Position numbers and translations under genes: made by a program. Under the pieces are notes generated by a model. That model was not told where the DNA came from. It saw only the letters and a list, made by a program, of their open reading frames with translations, and did not search any database. This document shows, piece after piece, positions 23,971-36,184 of a stretch of 64,000 bases of DNA. Numbering within the stretch: the stretch's first letter is position 1; the number at the start of each line of letters is the position of its first letter. Source of the stretch: Patagioenas fasciata (taxonomy: Eukaryota; Chordata; Aves; Columbiformes; Columbidae); the NCBI RefSeq assembly GCF_037038585.1, contig NC_092520.1, forward strand, positions 3,114,501-3,178,500, given 5' to 3'.

Positions 23971-24603
23971 AGTGCTCCAGGCTGGGCACAGAGTGGTTGG
24001 AGAGCAGTCAGGCAGAAAGGGACTGGGGGGACTAATGGACAGGAAGCTCAACATGAGCCAACAGTGTGCCCAGGTGGCCAAGAAGGCCAATGGTGTCCTG
24101 TCCTGTATCCAAACTGGGCCCCTCAGCTCAGGAAAGAGATTGAAGTGCTGGAGCGGGTCCAGAGAAGAGCAACAAGGCTGGGGAAGGGACTTGAACACAA
24201 GTCCTATGGGGGGAGCCTGAGGGAACTGGGCTTGTTCAGTCTGGAGAAGAGGAGGCTTAGAGGTGAGCTCAGCACTCTCTAGAAAGACCTGAAGGGCAGT
24301 TCTAGCCAGGGGGGATTGGGCTCTTCTCCCAGGCAGTCAGCAATAGGACAAGGGGGCATGGGCTTCAACTCTGCCAGGGGAAATTGAGGCTGGAGATGAG
24401 AAAGCAATTCTGTGCAGAGAGAGTGGTCAGCATTGGAATGGCTGCCCAGGGAGGTGCTGGACTCACCGGCCCTGGAGGTTTTGAAACTGAGATTGGCCAT
24501 GGCACTTAGTGCCATGATCTGGTCAGTGGACTGGAGCTGGACCAAGGCTTGGACGGGATGATCTCTAGGTCTTTTCCAACCCAGTCCATTCTGTGATTCT
24601 GTC
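23971..24603 (+). mobile_element. CR1 LINE, group C, about 630 bp, internally deleted
   Basis: The upstream ORF2 portion (gtgctccaggctgggcacag, catgagccaacagtgtgccc) joins at about 24110 to aaactgggcccctcagctca. This skips the segment that normally encodes the LYSALVRP motif. The 3' part is nearly identical to 14488-14956. It ends ccattctgtgattctg. Confidence 0.93.
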
Positions 24604-24713
24604 TGTGATTGGAAAATGCTGGGTAGGAAATGGGACTTGGATACTCAATCAGCTCATGGTTTCACCTGTCACCCCATGTGGCAGAACCTTTCCAGGCTGT
24701 CCCTTGGACTTCC

Positions 24714-24853
24714 CTCTGTTGGTTTTGGCTGGGATAGAGTTTATTTATTGGATAGTAGCTGGTATGATGCTTTGTTTTGGATTTGTGACCAAGTGTTGAT
24801 AGCTTAAAAAATGTCTTTGTATTATTGCTGAAGAGTGCTTACGCAGCATCAAG
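24714..24853 (+). mobile_element. Fragment of an ERVL-type LTR
   Basis: The string ggttttggctgggatagagt, then atagtagctggtatgatgct, ttgttttggatttgtgacc, gtgttgatagctt and gagtgcttacgcagcatcaa matches, from memory, the widespread bird ERVL LTR consensus. Only about 140 bp remain and I see no internal retroviral region, so it is a decayed solo-LTR piece. Confidence 0.6.
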
Positions 24854-25511
24854 GTAGAATATTCACTGAATTTCTTCTAAAAGAGGGGAAAAAAAGTGAA
24901 GTGTTTTTTCTGCTTGTTTACCAAAGCAACTTTTTCCCCCTCTTGGCTGTGTTCTCGCTGTTAGTGCTAGAGTTAGACTTTTAAAATTAGATTGGATAAT
25001 TCCAAAAGAGACAACAAGAACCTGTACTTCTGCCAGTGCAAACTTCGTTGTTGGTAGGTGCACTAACACAGGTTAATTCAATGAGTTGCTGTTTACTCAG
25101 ATGTTTAATCCTTTTGCATACATGGAGCTATAAGTGTGTGAATTTTGAAGAGAGCAAATGGTGTAAGTGAAATGATATTAGCATAATGGAAGTTTGACCT
25201 CCGTTTTGGTGTCTGAAGCCCTCTCTCTAATCTCAACAAGGATGGTGAGAAATCCAGGGTCTTTTTCAATAGGAGATTTTATTTTTGTCATCCGGAGGGA
25301 AGAGAGTGTGACCTTGCTCCCTCTCAGGGTTTGAATTTGCCAGTCTCCTGATCCACCCAGTCTGCTTTTCCAGCACCTTTCCCCACTTCTCAGGTGCCCT
25401 GGAAGAGATCCAAGGCCAGTTGTGCGATGACAGAGCATAAAATGTTGGAGAACAACTTCACAGCGCGTCCTTGCTGGGGGGCTGGATGCCCTGGGAGGTT
25501 GTATAGGCCAG
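24854..25511. other. Single-copy non-coding DNA
   Basis: AT-rich. The sequence immediately after 24853 no longer matches the LTR. No gene seen. Confidence 0.45.
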
Positions 25512-25656
25512 TAGAATCACAGAATAATTTGGGTTGGAGGGACCTTCCAAGTTCACCCAGCCCAACCCCTGCCATGAGCAGGGACATCTTCACCAGCTCA
25601 GGTTGCTCAGAGCCCCGTCCAGCCTGGCCTGGGGTGTCTCCAGGGATGGGGCATCT
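25512..25656 (-). mobile_element. CR1 LINE 3' end, group A, about 145 bp
   Basis: It runs from gtagaatcacagaataattt to tctccagggatggggcatc. It is cut short at the position that corresponds to the gatggatgaaccatcc block in the other copies. Confidence 0.9.
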
Positions 25657-26541
25657 AAAGATCTTATGTTTTCCTGGAAAACTTCCAGAAATGGCACCTT
25701 CTTTGTGGAAGGTTACAGTGAAAAATCCTGATGCACTGATTTTCTTTTTGTTAAACTAAATTTCTTGGCAGTGGAGTGTGCAGGGTCTCCTTACAAGGTA
25801 TTTATGGGATGTATTTCTGAGGCACACCTTGTCATATTTTAAAGATGAGTGCTGATTACATCCTGCTACAGGCACGTGGAAACATTAAGAATTAACTTGT
25901 AGGTTCTGGTGTTGTGTTCTTAGTGCTTGTCAGGGAATACACTGCCTTAGCTTATTGAATTTGTTGGTTTTGATGCTATTTTGCAAAACAGCTTCATCCT
26001 ACATTGTGTTTGTCCTGCTGTTTTGGAGATTGGGTTGCTCTATTTCAAATTGAGTTGTATGTCGTCTCTGGCCTTAAGAAATATTGCAGGGATGGTTTAA
26101 AGTCTGCAGCAACCGCTTTCATCTGCATCAACAGACATAATTTTGCTTGAACAGGCTCTAAGAATTTGTCACAGAAATGGATCACTCTATTTCTCCCTCT
26201 TTTACTGTTGAGAATTTTCAGTCTCCAAAACCATCAGATGCCTTTTTGTAAAGTGTGCCTAGAAACAACCTTTAGCTGTACCATGATATTCAAGTAAATG
26301 GGTGACATTCAGTGGGCTTTCTTGTACAGAAGTCAAGCTAAATGATTTAATGGTCCCTTTGGTTTTCAAAATGTATGCTTTTTATTTCGTGATGTAAAAC
26401 GCCTCTAAATTGAGGGCAGAGGTTAGCTTGCCAAATCCATTGCAGCTGTTCATTGTAATTTGGAAGGAGAGGCTGCTAGAAATCCTGGAACAGAAAGGCT
26501 TGGAAGCTGAAATGCTTTTTGTGTAATATCTTTTAATACAG
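25657..26541. other. Single-copy non-coding DNA
   Basis: Nothing supported, apart from its end forming the acceptor-like tract before 26542. Confidence 0.4.
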
Positions 26542-26649
26542 ATATTCACATTCATGCTTCCTATTCTGGGAGTCTGGCCAAGTTTCTACATAGAGGAACT
26601 GCACAAAGTTCGTGGTCCTGTCCTTCACCCCAACATCATCCCAGAACAG
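26542..26649 (+). other. Candidate in-frame cassette exon (108 nt)
   Basis: An acceptor-like sequence (atatcttttaatacag) precedes 26542 and a donor CAG|gtacag follows 26649. The 108 nt between are open in the phase-0 frame left by the GDPD5 exon: 36 codons starting IFTFMLPILGVWPSFYIEEL and ending IIPEQ. I do not recognise the peptide as part of GDE2. It may be chance, since such combinations are expected occasionally in 52 kb of intron. Confidence 0.2.
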
Positions 26650-27321
26650 GTACAGCCTGAGATTAATTTCCCTGCTGGAGTTTCCAATCTGATTATTAAT
26701 AAATCAAACTAGGTGTCGTTTCAGACACGTGGCTGGCTTCCGCATTAACGGGGTAGGCAAAGCCTATTTCCCTACAGGGTAATTGCTCTTCGTAGTTTGC
26801 AAGCTAGTCTCATTAAATTAACAAAGCTGAAACTCAGCAGCTTTCTTGTACTGTGCGGGTTATCACAACGATGCTGGTTTGGGGGATTAGATCTGATTGT
26901 TGTGGCTGTGCTTTTCTTCCCCTTTAGAAGAAAAAGGCTGTAGCAGTTCAGATATATATAATATATAATATATATATATATTTTGTATGCATGTTTATTG
27001 AAAACATTTTTAGGAAGGAAAGCTCTGCATCAGAAGACTATTCCCCACGTAACTTACTGTGCAAGCAAAGAGTTCTGGCATCTAGAAAGGTGTTGTTGAT
27101 GTACTTTTTTGATTGTGGCTGTATCATTCAGGACCAGAGCGGACACCTTCTCCTCTGCCAGGCTGGATATTCTGGCCCAGGCTTTCAGGAAACTGTAGTT
27201 TGGGTCCAGTAAAACATGGAGAGGATTGCAAAATTTCCCAAATTTCTTTCTTCTTGGGGTTCAGTGATGCTTACTGTGGGAATTTTCTAAACCTCCGGGA
27301 TGTATAATGGAGGATGCGTTC
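26650..27321. other. Non-coding DNA with a short TA tract
   Basis: An imperfect TA run lies at 26951-26981 (gatatatataatatataata and onward). Nothing else identified. Confidence 0.5.
26951..26981. repeat. (TA)n microsatellite, imperfect
   Basis: About 31 bp of TA dinucleotides broken by two phase slips, followed by ttttgtatgc. The longer TA block ends in the same ttttgtat at 40541-40548. Confidence 0.85.
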
Positions 27322-27550
27322 TTTCAGGCCAGACATGAGGAAGAAATTGTTGCCCCTGAGGGTGGTGAGAGCCTGGCCCAGGTTGGGCAGAGAGGTGGTG
27401 GATGAACCATCCCTGGAGACATCCCAGGCCAGGCTGGACGGGGCTCTGAGCAACCTGAGCTGGTGAAGATGTCCCTGCTCATGGCAGGGGTGGCACTGGG
27501 GGAGCTGGGAAGGTCCCTTCCAACCCAAACTATTCAGTGATTCTGTGATC
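27322..27550 (+). mobile_element. CR1 LINE 3' end, group A, about 230 bp
   Basis: It starts at ttcaggccagacatgaggaa in the 3' UTR and ends aactattcagtgattctgtg. It lies very close to the group A consensus. Confidence 0.93.
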
Positions 27551-28059
27551 CTCTGAATTGCTTTTCTGACCCCTCTCCCACCCTGCCATGCACATAAGGA
27601 TGGAGAAGCCACATCTGAGATGAACACAGCTGTGGCAGGAGCCGAGTGTCTCCTGTAAAGTCTGGTTCTTCAAGAGCTGAAACTCAAAAGCATCACCAAA
27701 GTCTGTGAGATATGGAATAAACAGGAGGAGTTGGCATCAAAAAATCTCTTCAGTGCTCTTAGCATATGTGACCAAGTAGATAAGACAAGCAGTGCAGATT
27801 TAATCCTCCTCAAGTTTTGCTCGTGGTGTCTGAATTGCCTTCAGGTCTTGGCAGTGATGTGGTCATAGCCAGCCCCACCAGACTTCTCACAGTTTTCCTC
27901 GGTGCTGGTTGTGTGATGGAGCCAAGGGAAAAGTCCTCCAGAGTATGGATGCAGGTGGCCGGATCCTGACCTACAGCGAAGGCCAGACTCCTCCTTTTGG
28001 AGCAAAAACTAGTTGAAGCTGTAAAGCTCATAGCAGAGACTGAGGAGCACAAATATGTT
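27551..28059. other. Single-copy non-coding DNA
   Basis: No element or exon that I can support. Confidence 0.45.
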
Positions 28060-28199
28060 ATAGAATCATTTTGTTTGGAAGAGACCTTCAAGATCCTTGA
28101 GTCCCACCATAACCTACCTCTGGCACTAAACCATATCTCTAAGAACCTCATCTGTACATCTTTTAAACACCTCCAGGGATGGTGACTCCACCACTTCAC
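28060..28199 (-). mobile_element. CR1 LINE 3' end, group F, old
   Basis: It reads tatagaatcattttgtttgg, agaccttcaagatccttgag, ctaagaacctcatctgtaca and ctccagggatggtgactcca. It is a relative of 50496-50640 and is clearly more diverged than groups A-D. Confidence 0.82.
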
Positions 28200-29771
28200 T
28201 TACAATGATGCTTTGGGGGTTGTTGTTTCAAGCTGCTCATGATGGATGTTGAACAAACACCCCGAGTGGCTTCCAGCCCCATTCTGCCTCCTGACACCGG
28301 GACCTGTGTGCTTGAGGAGTTTGTGTGTGTCAATGTGTGAAATCCTTGATATTAGATGTTAGTAAATCAGAGCTTGGCTGTAGTAGTTCCTGCATTCCTG
28401 CAAATCATGTTGCCGCAATGCTGTGCAGAGCTGTTGGCTGCCCCTTCCACGAGGTGCCATCTGCAATTCAATTCTCAGCCCAATAAATGCATTAGCAGGA
28501 TGAGAAGGGGAAATGTTGATGTGAAAATGGGACTAAACTGACTAATGAAATTAAATCCTTGGCCTGTAGTAAAGTCCTTTGCATAATCCTGCAAACAAGA
28601 TTTGGGCTGGCTACACCACAGTGGAGTCCAGCCCAGTCTTTGCCTTGGTGTGTCACCGTGGTGGAAAAGCTTGAGAGCTGTCTGAGTTACACCTTGTTTG
28701 GGTGCTTGGGTGTCCTGCACCACATGCAGGTTTCTGAGGCTTTCAAAAGCGTTGTTGGCATGTGGGTAAAATGAGGCCGTGCGTATGCGTGGTTTGGTTT
28801 GTGGTGTGGGTATCTCCATGGCATCGTGCGGTCAGCGGAGAGGAACCTGAAGGTACGTGGAGATGTGGCTTTCCTGGCATCTGTCGTGAGACGTTTCTGC
28901 CAGATTGTTGTTTCAGAGATGACTTGGCTGCCTATGGGATCTGGGTGGGGATCCAGGCTACGTCAACACTGAGGTGCTCAGCTTGGATGCCATACGTGCC
29001 CGTGTTCTTATGAATCGGGAACCTCTGCGCTGCTAATGCGTTGTTGTATTAACAAAATTGATTAGCAGAGCTGAAAATACAATGACTATTCTTTCTTGTT
29101 GCCTGTGAAGTTAAACTATGATTTTTGTCTGCCCTGACTGTCTTGTGAGTCCCTCTTGGAAAGGGGCCTTGAGTTTAGGAGTGTTTGACTGCTGAGTCAG
29201 CGTTTTCCTCCAAATTGTTTCAAGGACAGCTTCTGCTGAGCTCCAAAGTGCGATTTCAAGGGTACAAGTGGCAGTTGGAGACGTACAAAGAGAAGCTGTA
29301 TTTATCTGTGGCTGGAGGTTTTAATTTTTTTCCGTGATTAATATTTGTAGCTCATCTCAACCTTGAAAATTACTTGTTTCCTTTCTGCCATCTCTAGAGT
29401 GAGCTGTTAAAGGAGAAGACTGAGCTGATCTAGACCCATCATGTTTCATTCTCCTTGACGTGTGGTTTTGAGTCTTTATTTGGCAGCATGCTTGTTTGCA
29501 GATGATGTCAGCCAGCACTTGAGAATCAATTGACTTCAGTGTAGTCAAAAGAGGCCCTTTTTCAGGGACAATTATTGGGGGAAAAAATGAAACAACTAAG
29601 GCTTTGTTTGAAGTCTCCTAAACTTGGAGAACTGTCTCTTAAAAATTGAATTAACTTCCTTGTGTGTTTTCCTGAAGCATCGCTGACCAGTGGTAGCGTT
29701 GAAGTTTCCTTTTGAGTAACAAAAAGCAGCACCAATTATCATCAAATAAAGCTTGGATGGTTGTTCAAATC
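28200..29771. other. Single-copy non-coding DNA
   Basis: Nothing supported. The frames at 28475-29013 overlap on opposite strands and have no domain. Confidence 0.45.
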
Positions 29772-30018
29772 ATTGAATCACAAAATAGTTTGGGTTGAAA
29801 GGGACATCCCAAGCTCATTCAGTTCAAGCCATGAGCAGGGACATCTTCACCAGCTCAGGTTGCTCAGAGCCCCGTCCAGCCTGGCCTGGGATGTCTCCAG
29901 GGATGGTTCATCCACCACCTCTCTGGTCAACCTGGGCCAGGCTCTCACCACCCTCAGGGGCAACAATTTCTTCTTCATGTCTGGCCTGAATCTCCCTCCT
30001 TTAGTTTAAAACCACTAC
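29772..30018 (-). mobile_element. CR1 LINE 3' end, group A, about 245 bp
   Basis: It runs from cattgaatcacaaaatagtt to ctttagtttaaaaccactac. About 12 bp are missing near 29828 (ttcaagccatgagcagggac) compared with the other copies. Confidence 0.92.
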
Positions 30019-30341
30019 CAAATCATATATGTGCAAAGATGGTCCCTGCTGTAAGGAAGGCAGCTCTTATCTCCTGACCTATCAGGTGGGTGTCTGAGGC
30101 TGCTGGGCAGGGATTGTGCTGTGATACACAGATCTCGACTTGGGGGGGATGGGAGTAGTAAAATCCTACTGCCTTTAGTCTCACCTTGCACAAAAGTCTC
30201 CTTGCTAGGCTGAAATTCCTAAAGTGATTAAAATCTCAACCATTTTGATGGGATCAAGTCAGTTGGATGCTTGGCAAACAGAAAGGAGAAAGATCCAGGT
30301 TGTCTTTTTCATCCTTTCCAGGAGAAACCAACCCTTTGCCC

Positions 30342-30587
30342 TTGAGGAAACGGCCTCAAGTTGCACCAGGGGAGGTTGAGGTTGGATGTGGGGAACAATT
30401 TCTTCCCCAAAGGGCTGTGGGGCATTGGAACAGGCTGCCCGGGGCAGTGCTGGAGTCACCATCCCTGGAGGGGCTGAACAGATGCATAGATGAGTTTCCT
30501 ACGGTTTAGTGAGAGTGTTGGGTTAATGTTTGAACTCGATGATGTTGAGGGTCTTTTCCAACCAAAACAATTCTATAGTTCTATGAA
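30342..30587 (+). mobile_element. CR1 LINE 3' end, group D, about 245 bp
   Basis: It starts at ttgaggaaacggcctcaagt, then ccaggggaggttgaggttgg and ggctgtggggcattggaaca. The tail is accaaaacaattctatagtt. It shares its body with 45500-46062 and 62571-62982. Confidence 0.9.
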
Positions 30588-32308
30588 TCTCTTGATTGTG
30601 GTGTTTGGTGCAATGCTTTCTTTTGGTATCATTGTTGTGCCAGACTGACGTCAGTCCTGTTGCCAGACCGAGGACCGCAGGTTAACGGCAGAGGAAGAAT
30701 ATGTGTTGGCTTTTCCGCTCTCCCAGGCTGTTGGTTTCACCACAAGACTGTTCTTTCATTCTTACTAGCTGCTATCTCTTCATGTTTTACATTTTTTGAC
30801 GCAGCTATGCTGGCTTTTCTGGAAAAACAAACCGCCTTCTGGTTCCTCTAATTGAGGACATGCTGCTATGCCTTACTTTAGGCTTTGCTTAACAAGCCTG
30901 GTTTGTAACCACACAACCAACCACAGATCTTGAGCGAACCACACCGCTGTGAGCTGCGTCTTATTGGTTTGGTGTTTTCCTTCCCCAGCAAGGTCAGGAG
31001 CCTCAAACTGAGTCGAGATGGGGTGGTGGAGCTTTTAGCTGAGTGATATCTGGAAAAAGGATCTCATTTCATTGCTTCGCTTCTTGAGGTCGATATGAAT
31101 TAACGTGTGCAAGTGTTTGCAGGAGTTATTAGCGATGTGCACGCATCCGACCGGGCTGTTTTACAGCAATTATCTGCAGCCGTTGGGGGTTCCTGCTTCT
31201 TCAGCAAGAAGCGAATGATAAATAAAGACACAACTCAATGTGAAACCTGCCTTGATGCAGCTGTATTACGCTCCAGCTCATTTTATCCGTGCTGTGTTAC
31301 GTGTAGCACTATCGTGGATATAAGGCCTTGAATAAGCTATTGTGTGATGACCAAACTCCAGCACTTAAATTATTCCCATGATGGCTGATCCTTTATTTTT
31401 TTTCCGAACAGTTAGCCCTTCAGAGATAAAAAAATAATATAAATAAAATAAATCCCGCAAGCAAAGCTTCTGCCTTTGCTCCAGACAGATGCTGGCTTTG
31501 GATACTCAGCTGCTGCTGCAGCTTGTGGCTTCATTTGGTCTCCCTCTGGCAGCACGCTGAACCCATTTAAATCTCTTATAGGGAAAATAAGTAAATCCCT
31601 TCCATATGTCAAGTATTAGAAAAAAAAAAAATCACTTCTTTGACTTGCACAAAGCCTCCCATTGTCTTACACATAGAGAAACAAGTGCACCCTTGTTTCT
31701 GGGAAGCCAAACGCTAAGCTCACGCTGGTAAATCTGACATGTTACTGTCCACATTAACTGGGCATGCGGGGAGGACTCTGATCTTATTGATTTCTTTTCC
31801 TCTTAAAAGAGAGAGACTTTAGTTTTTGCCTGCTCTAAATCTTTCTTATTATGGTCTTTCAGGTCATTAGGTTGCCCCCAAAGATGGGGGAGAAAGCATT
31901 TTGCATGTTAGCCTGTTTAATGGCTTTTGTGAACAGCTGTGTCTTTGCCCTCAGGATCTCATCATGTGGGATAAATTAGTCTGTGTATTGATGGGGCAAT
32001 GTCTTGTGGAGCAAAATGCAAGCATGTAAGACTTGCCAAGTGGGTCAGACAAAAGGTCATCTTCCTTGGCATTGTGTCTCTCCAACGGGTGTTTGAGAAG
32101 AGCAGGAGATCATCCCGTTTGTCCTCTGTGCTCCCTTCTTCTCTCTCCTGGCTTCTAGCAAGCCATGGTTGAACGCAAAACTTATTGTTGTTCCAGAAGT
32201 GCTGTAAAATAGAAAATGGCTCATGATTTAACTGTGTCCTGGGTGCATGCAGCACATCATCACCAGCTGGGCAAGGAAAGTGATTGTCCCGCTTTGCTCT
32301 GTGCTGGG
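30588..32308. other. Single-copy non-coding DNA
   Basis: A 12-13 base A run occurs near 31619-31631. 31090-31300 is compact and rather CpG-containing without being a repeat. No exon recognised. Confidence 0.4.
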
Positions 32309-32803
32309 ATGGCCTCACCTGGAGCGTTCACTTTGTGCAGGGTTGGGGACACAGGATAAAAAAGATATTAAGCTACTAGAAAGTGTCCAGAAGAGGCTAC
32401 AAAGTTGGTGAAGGGTTTGGAGGGGAAGACGTATGAGGAATGGTGAAAATCAGTGGGTTTGTTCAGCCTGGAGAAGAAGAGACCAAGAGGAGACCTCATG
32501 GTGATTGACCAAACTCTTCTCCTTAGTGACCAGTGGCAGAACCCGAGGCAAAGTCAGAAGATGTGCCAGGGGAGGCTCAGGTTGGACATGAAGAAAAGGT
32601 TCTTCACCCAGAGGGTGCTGGACACTGGAACAGGCTCCCCAGGGAGGTGTCACAGCCCCAAGCCTGACAGTGTTCAAGAAGAGACTGGACAATGTCCTCA
32701 GACACACAGTGTCAACTGTGGGGTGTCCTGTGCAGGGACAGGAATTGGACTCGATGGTCCTTGTGGGTCCCTTCCAACTCAGGACATTCTATGATTCTAT
32801 GAT
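32309..32803 (+). mobile_element. CR1 LINE 3' end, group E, about 495 bp
   Basis: It contains the ORF2 end (ttgttcagcctggagaagaa), then aggctcaggttggacatgaa and tgtcctgtgcagggacagg. The tail acattctatgattctatgat has two octamer units. It is the longest copy of its group here. Confidence 0.9.
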
Positions 32804-34094
32804 CTGAAAAAAAATGATCCTCGAACTCTTTGAGGAATTTCTGGGATGTTGGAAGTTGGGTTGCATCTGAATTGGGCTGGAGGAGGTGTCATTACTGACA
32901 GTTTCCTTGAGGCTATACCAAGAGTTGGAGGTGCCATCTGGTTGATGAATACGTGGGCTGAATTGTGAATCTTGGACTTATTCCTCTTCCTAGTGAAGTG
33001 GATGGTAGATGTGGCCAAGAGGAAGAAGAAAACAAGACAGACAGGGCCTTGTGTAGGTACGGGAGGAATAAATTGGGGTGGGAAAGTGCGCACGGAGTCT
33101 CAGCAAGAACTTTGGGAGATGCTGGCTGAGGTCTTCATTCTGGCAGAGGAGGTCTCTGTGTGTTGGGGACCTGGATGGTTGTCAAACATTAAAGCCCCAG
33201 AAATTGTGGAAATGGGTCAATGTATCTGGTGGTAGGACGTCCTGAATTTGGGGGGATGTGATAGTGGAGACGTGGTGCAGAACAAGATGGTGGATGAAGC
33301 TTTTGGTCTGACCCAGCGCAGGTTGCGGAAAAGTACTCTTCATCCATAAAGATTATCATTATTATTGTTTTTCTCTCAATTTCAAAGAGTAGGATTATAA
33401 AAGGGCTGCAACTTGTCTGGCACTTTTGGTTTTAAGAGGATTACGAGCAGCTCAAGGGACAACCTTCAACAAAAATTCTGATTAAAATACACCTGGAGAT
33501 CCATTGACCTAAAAAAACCCAAACCAACCAATGAAGTCACACCAAAAAGAATCCCAAACAAAATGAAACCCCGTATACAGCAAGAGAGGGGTTGAAGTCT
33601 AGGTGAAGGTGATGGCAATTTTGCTCGGCTACTATATATCCTTAAAACGCAAGTCTTCTTTTTGACAGCTACATCACAAAAGGATGGACTGAATTTCCAA
33701 TCCTTTTTCATTGTGTTTATGAGATTGAGGTTTTTTTTATATGTACCTGCTGTTCTGATGCACTGAGACTTGTAAAACCTCAAGACAAAGCCCTGGGAAG
33801 AAGAAGGAGGGATGAAGGGCAAGGAAAAAAACAGCAGTGAGGAGGGACGTGACTCTTATCCAATAGTTGGCTGCACATTTTGTTTTTAATTATCTGATGC
33901 CCATCAATGTGCCAGGAAAGTGAGCGGAAAAAACCTTTCCAATTTAGTAGATGTTACTTGACAGCATCTTACCGCTTGAAAAAAAAGTTTCATTTTCTAG
34001 TGAGATTGCTTTAGGTGGACACATGGAATTCTTTCAGTAATAAAAGCTGTGTGATATGTAATAAGAGCTGTGCTATGCGGTTAAAATGCTGGAG
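32804..34094. other. Single-copy non-coding DNA
   Basis: AT-rich. The 118-codon reverse frame at 33466-33822 shows no domain. Nothing else identified. Confidence 0.45.
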
Positions 34095-34910
34095 GGAAGG
34101 GAACCATCCAGAGGGACCAGGACAAGCTGGAGAAGTGGTCAATGTGAACCTCATGAGGCTCAACAAGGCCAAGTGCAAGATCCTGCACTTGGGTTGGGGC
34201 AACCCCTGGTGTCAATCCAGGCTGGGGATGGAGGGATGGAGAGCAGCCCCCAGGAGAAGGACTCGGGGGTGCTGGGGGTGAAAGATTGGCCATGAGCCGG
34301 CAACGTGCGCTTGCAGCCCAGAAATCCACCCGTGTCCTGGGCTGCATCCCCAGCAGCGTGAGCAGCAGGGGGAGGGAGGGGATTCTGCCCCTCTGCTCCG
34401 CTCTGGTGAGACCCCCCTGCAGTGCTGGTCCAGCTCTGGGTCCTCAGCACAGGACACACACGGACCTGCTGGAGAGGGGCCAGAGGAGCCCCAGGAATGA
34501 TGCGAGGCTGGAACAGCTCTGCTGGGAGGACAGGCTGAGAGAGTTGGGGTGTTCAGCTGGAGAAGAGAAGCTCCGGGGAGACCTTAGTGCAGCCTTTCCA
34601 GATTTAAAGGGGCCAAGAAGAAAGATGAGGAGAGACTTTTGAGAAGGGCTTGTTATGATAGGACAAGGGGTGATGGTTTTAAACTAAAGGAGAGAAAATT
34701 CAGACCAGACATGAGGAAGAAATGTTTTACACTGAGGGTGGTGAGAGGCTGTCCCAGGTTGTCCAGAGAGGTGGTGGATGCCCCATCCCTGGAGACATCC
34801 CAGGCCAGGCTGGACGGGGCTCTGAGCAACCTGAGCTGGTGAAGATGTCCCTGCTCATGGCAGGGGTGGCACTGGGGGAGCTTGGGAGGTCTCTTCCCAC
34901 CCTTCCATGA
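34095..34910 (+). mobile_element. CR1 LINE, group A, about 815 bp, the longest uninterrupted group A copy
   Basis: ORF2 is readable in pieces: NLMRLNKAKCKILHLGWGNP, then a frameshifted middle, then LRELGCSAGEEKLRGDLS. The 3' UTR follows. The tail is degraded (cttcccacccttccatgac) and lacks the octamers. This copy serves as the reference for the internal deletions at 20321-20980 and 42441-43110. Confidence 0.92.
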
Positions 34911-36184
34911 CTTATCTGGATTCCTTAGGGATGCCTTTTCAAGTCTGCTGTCAGGCAGCTGTCTTGAAGCAAAACATCCTAAAATTTTTGCTACAGTAGG
35001 AGAGGCTGTTGCCAGGGCATGACCAATGCAGAGGCACCAAGAGTTTGAGTGTTATTTATAGGTCTGTTTTCAATGGAAATGCTGGTTAATAACAGCAACA
35101 GTTTGCATCACGCTGGAGAATTTGGTAGCAGAATAGTTCCCGAGGGGCTGATAGCGTAAACATATTTAGAAGTAGAGCGATGAGCGGTGTCTGCCAGCCT
35201 GGGTCATCGTTGTAATTCTTGACATGATAAACATCACAGGACACCATTTATCAACCATCAAATGTGTGATGTGGGGAGTTCGACTCCTTTGAGAGCAACC
35301 GGTTCCTTTCTTCCTCACAGTAAAAAAAAATCCCCCAAAAGTGACAGACTTGATTATTCCTATATATATGCATTTATTTATTTTAATATCTCTTGCTAAT
35401 TCTAGAAAACATCTCTAAGTCTCAGCAATATTCTCTGAAAACTTTCAGCCAACCTGGGAAATAGTTCATTAGTTGTTATTTTTTCCTTCCCCGTCTTCCC
35501 TGGCTGCCTGGAACAGGGTTTTGAGCAACTCCCTGCTCTGTCATTCCATGGATATCCTTGCTGGGTGTAATTTCATCAGCTGTAGCATCAGTTCCTCACT
35601 GTGAGCCTGTCACTGTTTCCATAATAAACCGCAATATTTATGGGCTGCAGATAAATCTGTGAAAGCTTTTACTTTGCCTGTGCATAAGCCTTCAAGCAGA
35701 AATCTGGGAGGATTTTTATGTATTCAGTTGTTTAAGCTAGAACTGGAGGAAAAAGTTATGCATTTCGTATGTGGTTGTTTTTTATTATTATTTCAATAAA
35801 AGTTAAATCGCTTTCGCTGTTTTCTTCGAGTTGGGCTGCTTAGGGTTGCGGAATGTGGAAATTTATTTGAAAGAGAGCATTTCTGAAGTTACAGTAAGTT
35901 TTCGTTAGAGGTTGTTGAAAACTTCAGTTGCCAGTACTTCAAACTTTATTACTGGCCTTGTGATGGGAGATTATGGTGATGGGGCCAGCCTGGCCTCTGC
36001 AAATATATTAAAACAAATGGGAGGTGGCCTGGCCTTTGCTATAAAAAGCAATTGAGAAAATAAAGTAATAGCCCTTCTGCCCACCCTGGGCTGAAGTGGC
36101 AGCAAATAGTCTTAAATAATATTCAAGAAATACCTGTTGGTTTTTTTTATGTCAGCATCATATTGCAGTTTTGTTGGGATGAAC
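34911..36184. other. Single-copy non-coding DNA
   Basis: AT-rich and free of CR1. Blocks around 35080-35300 and 35620-35900 look like possible conserved non-coding sequence by texture only. Confidence 0.35.

Noticed and set aside
23824..24282. 152-codon forward frame
   Set aside because: Most of it is group C CR1 ORF2 ([32 protein letters not shown]); the N-terminal part is unrelated intron.
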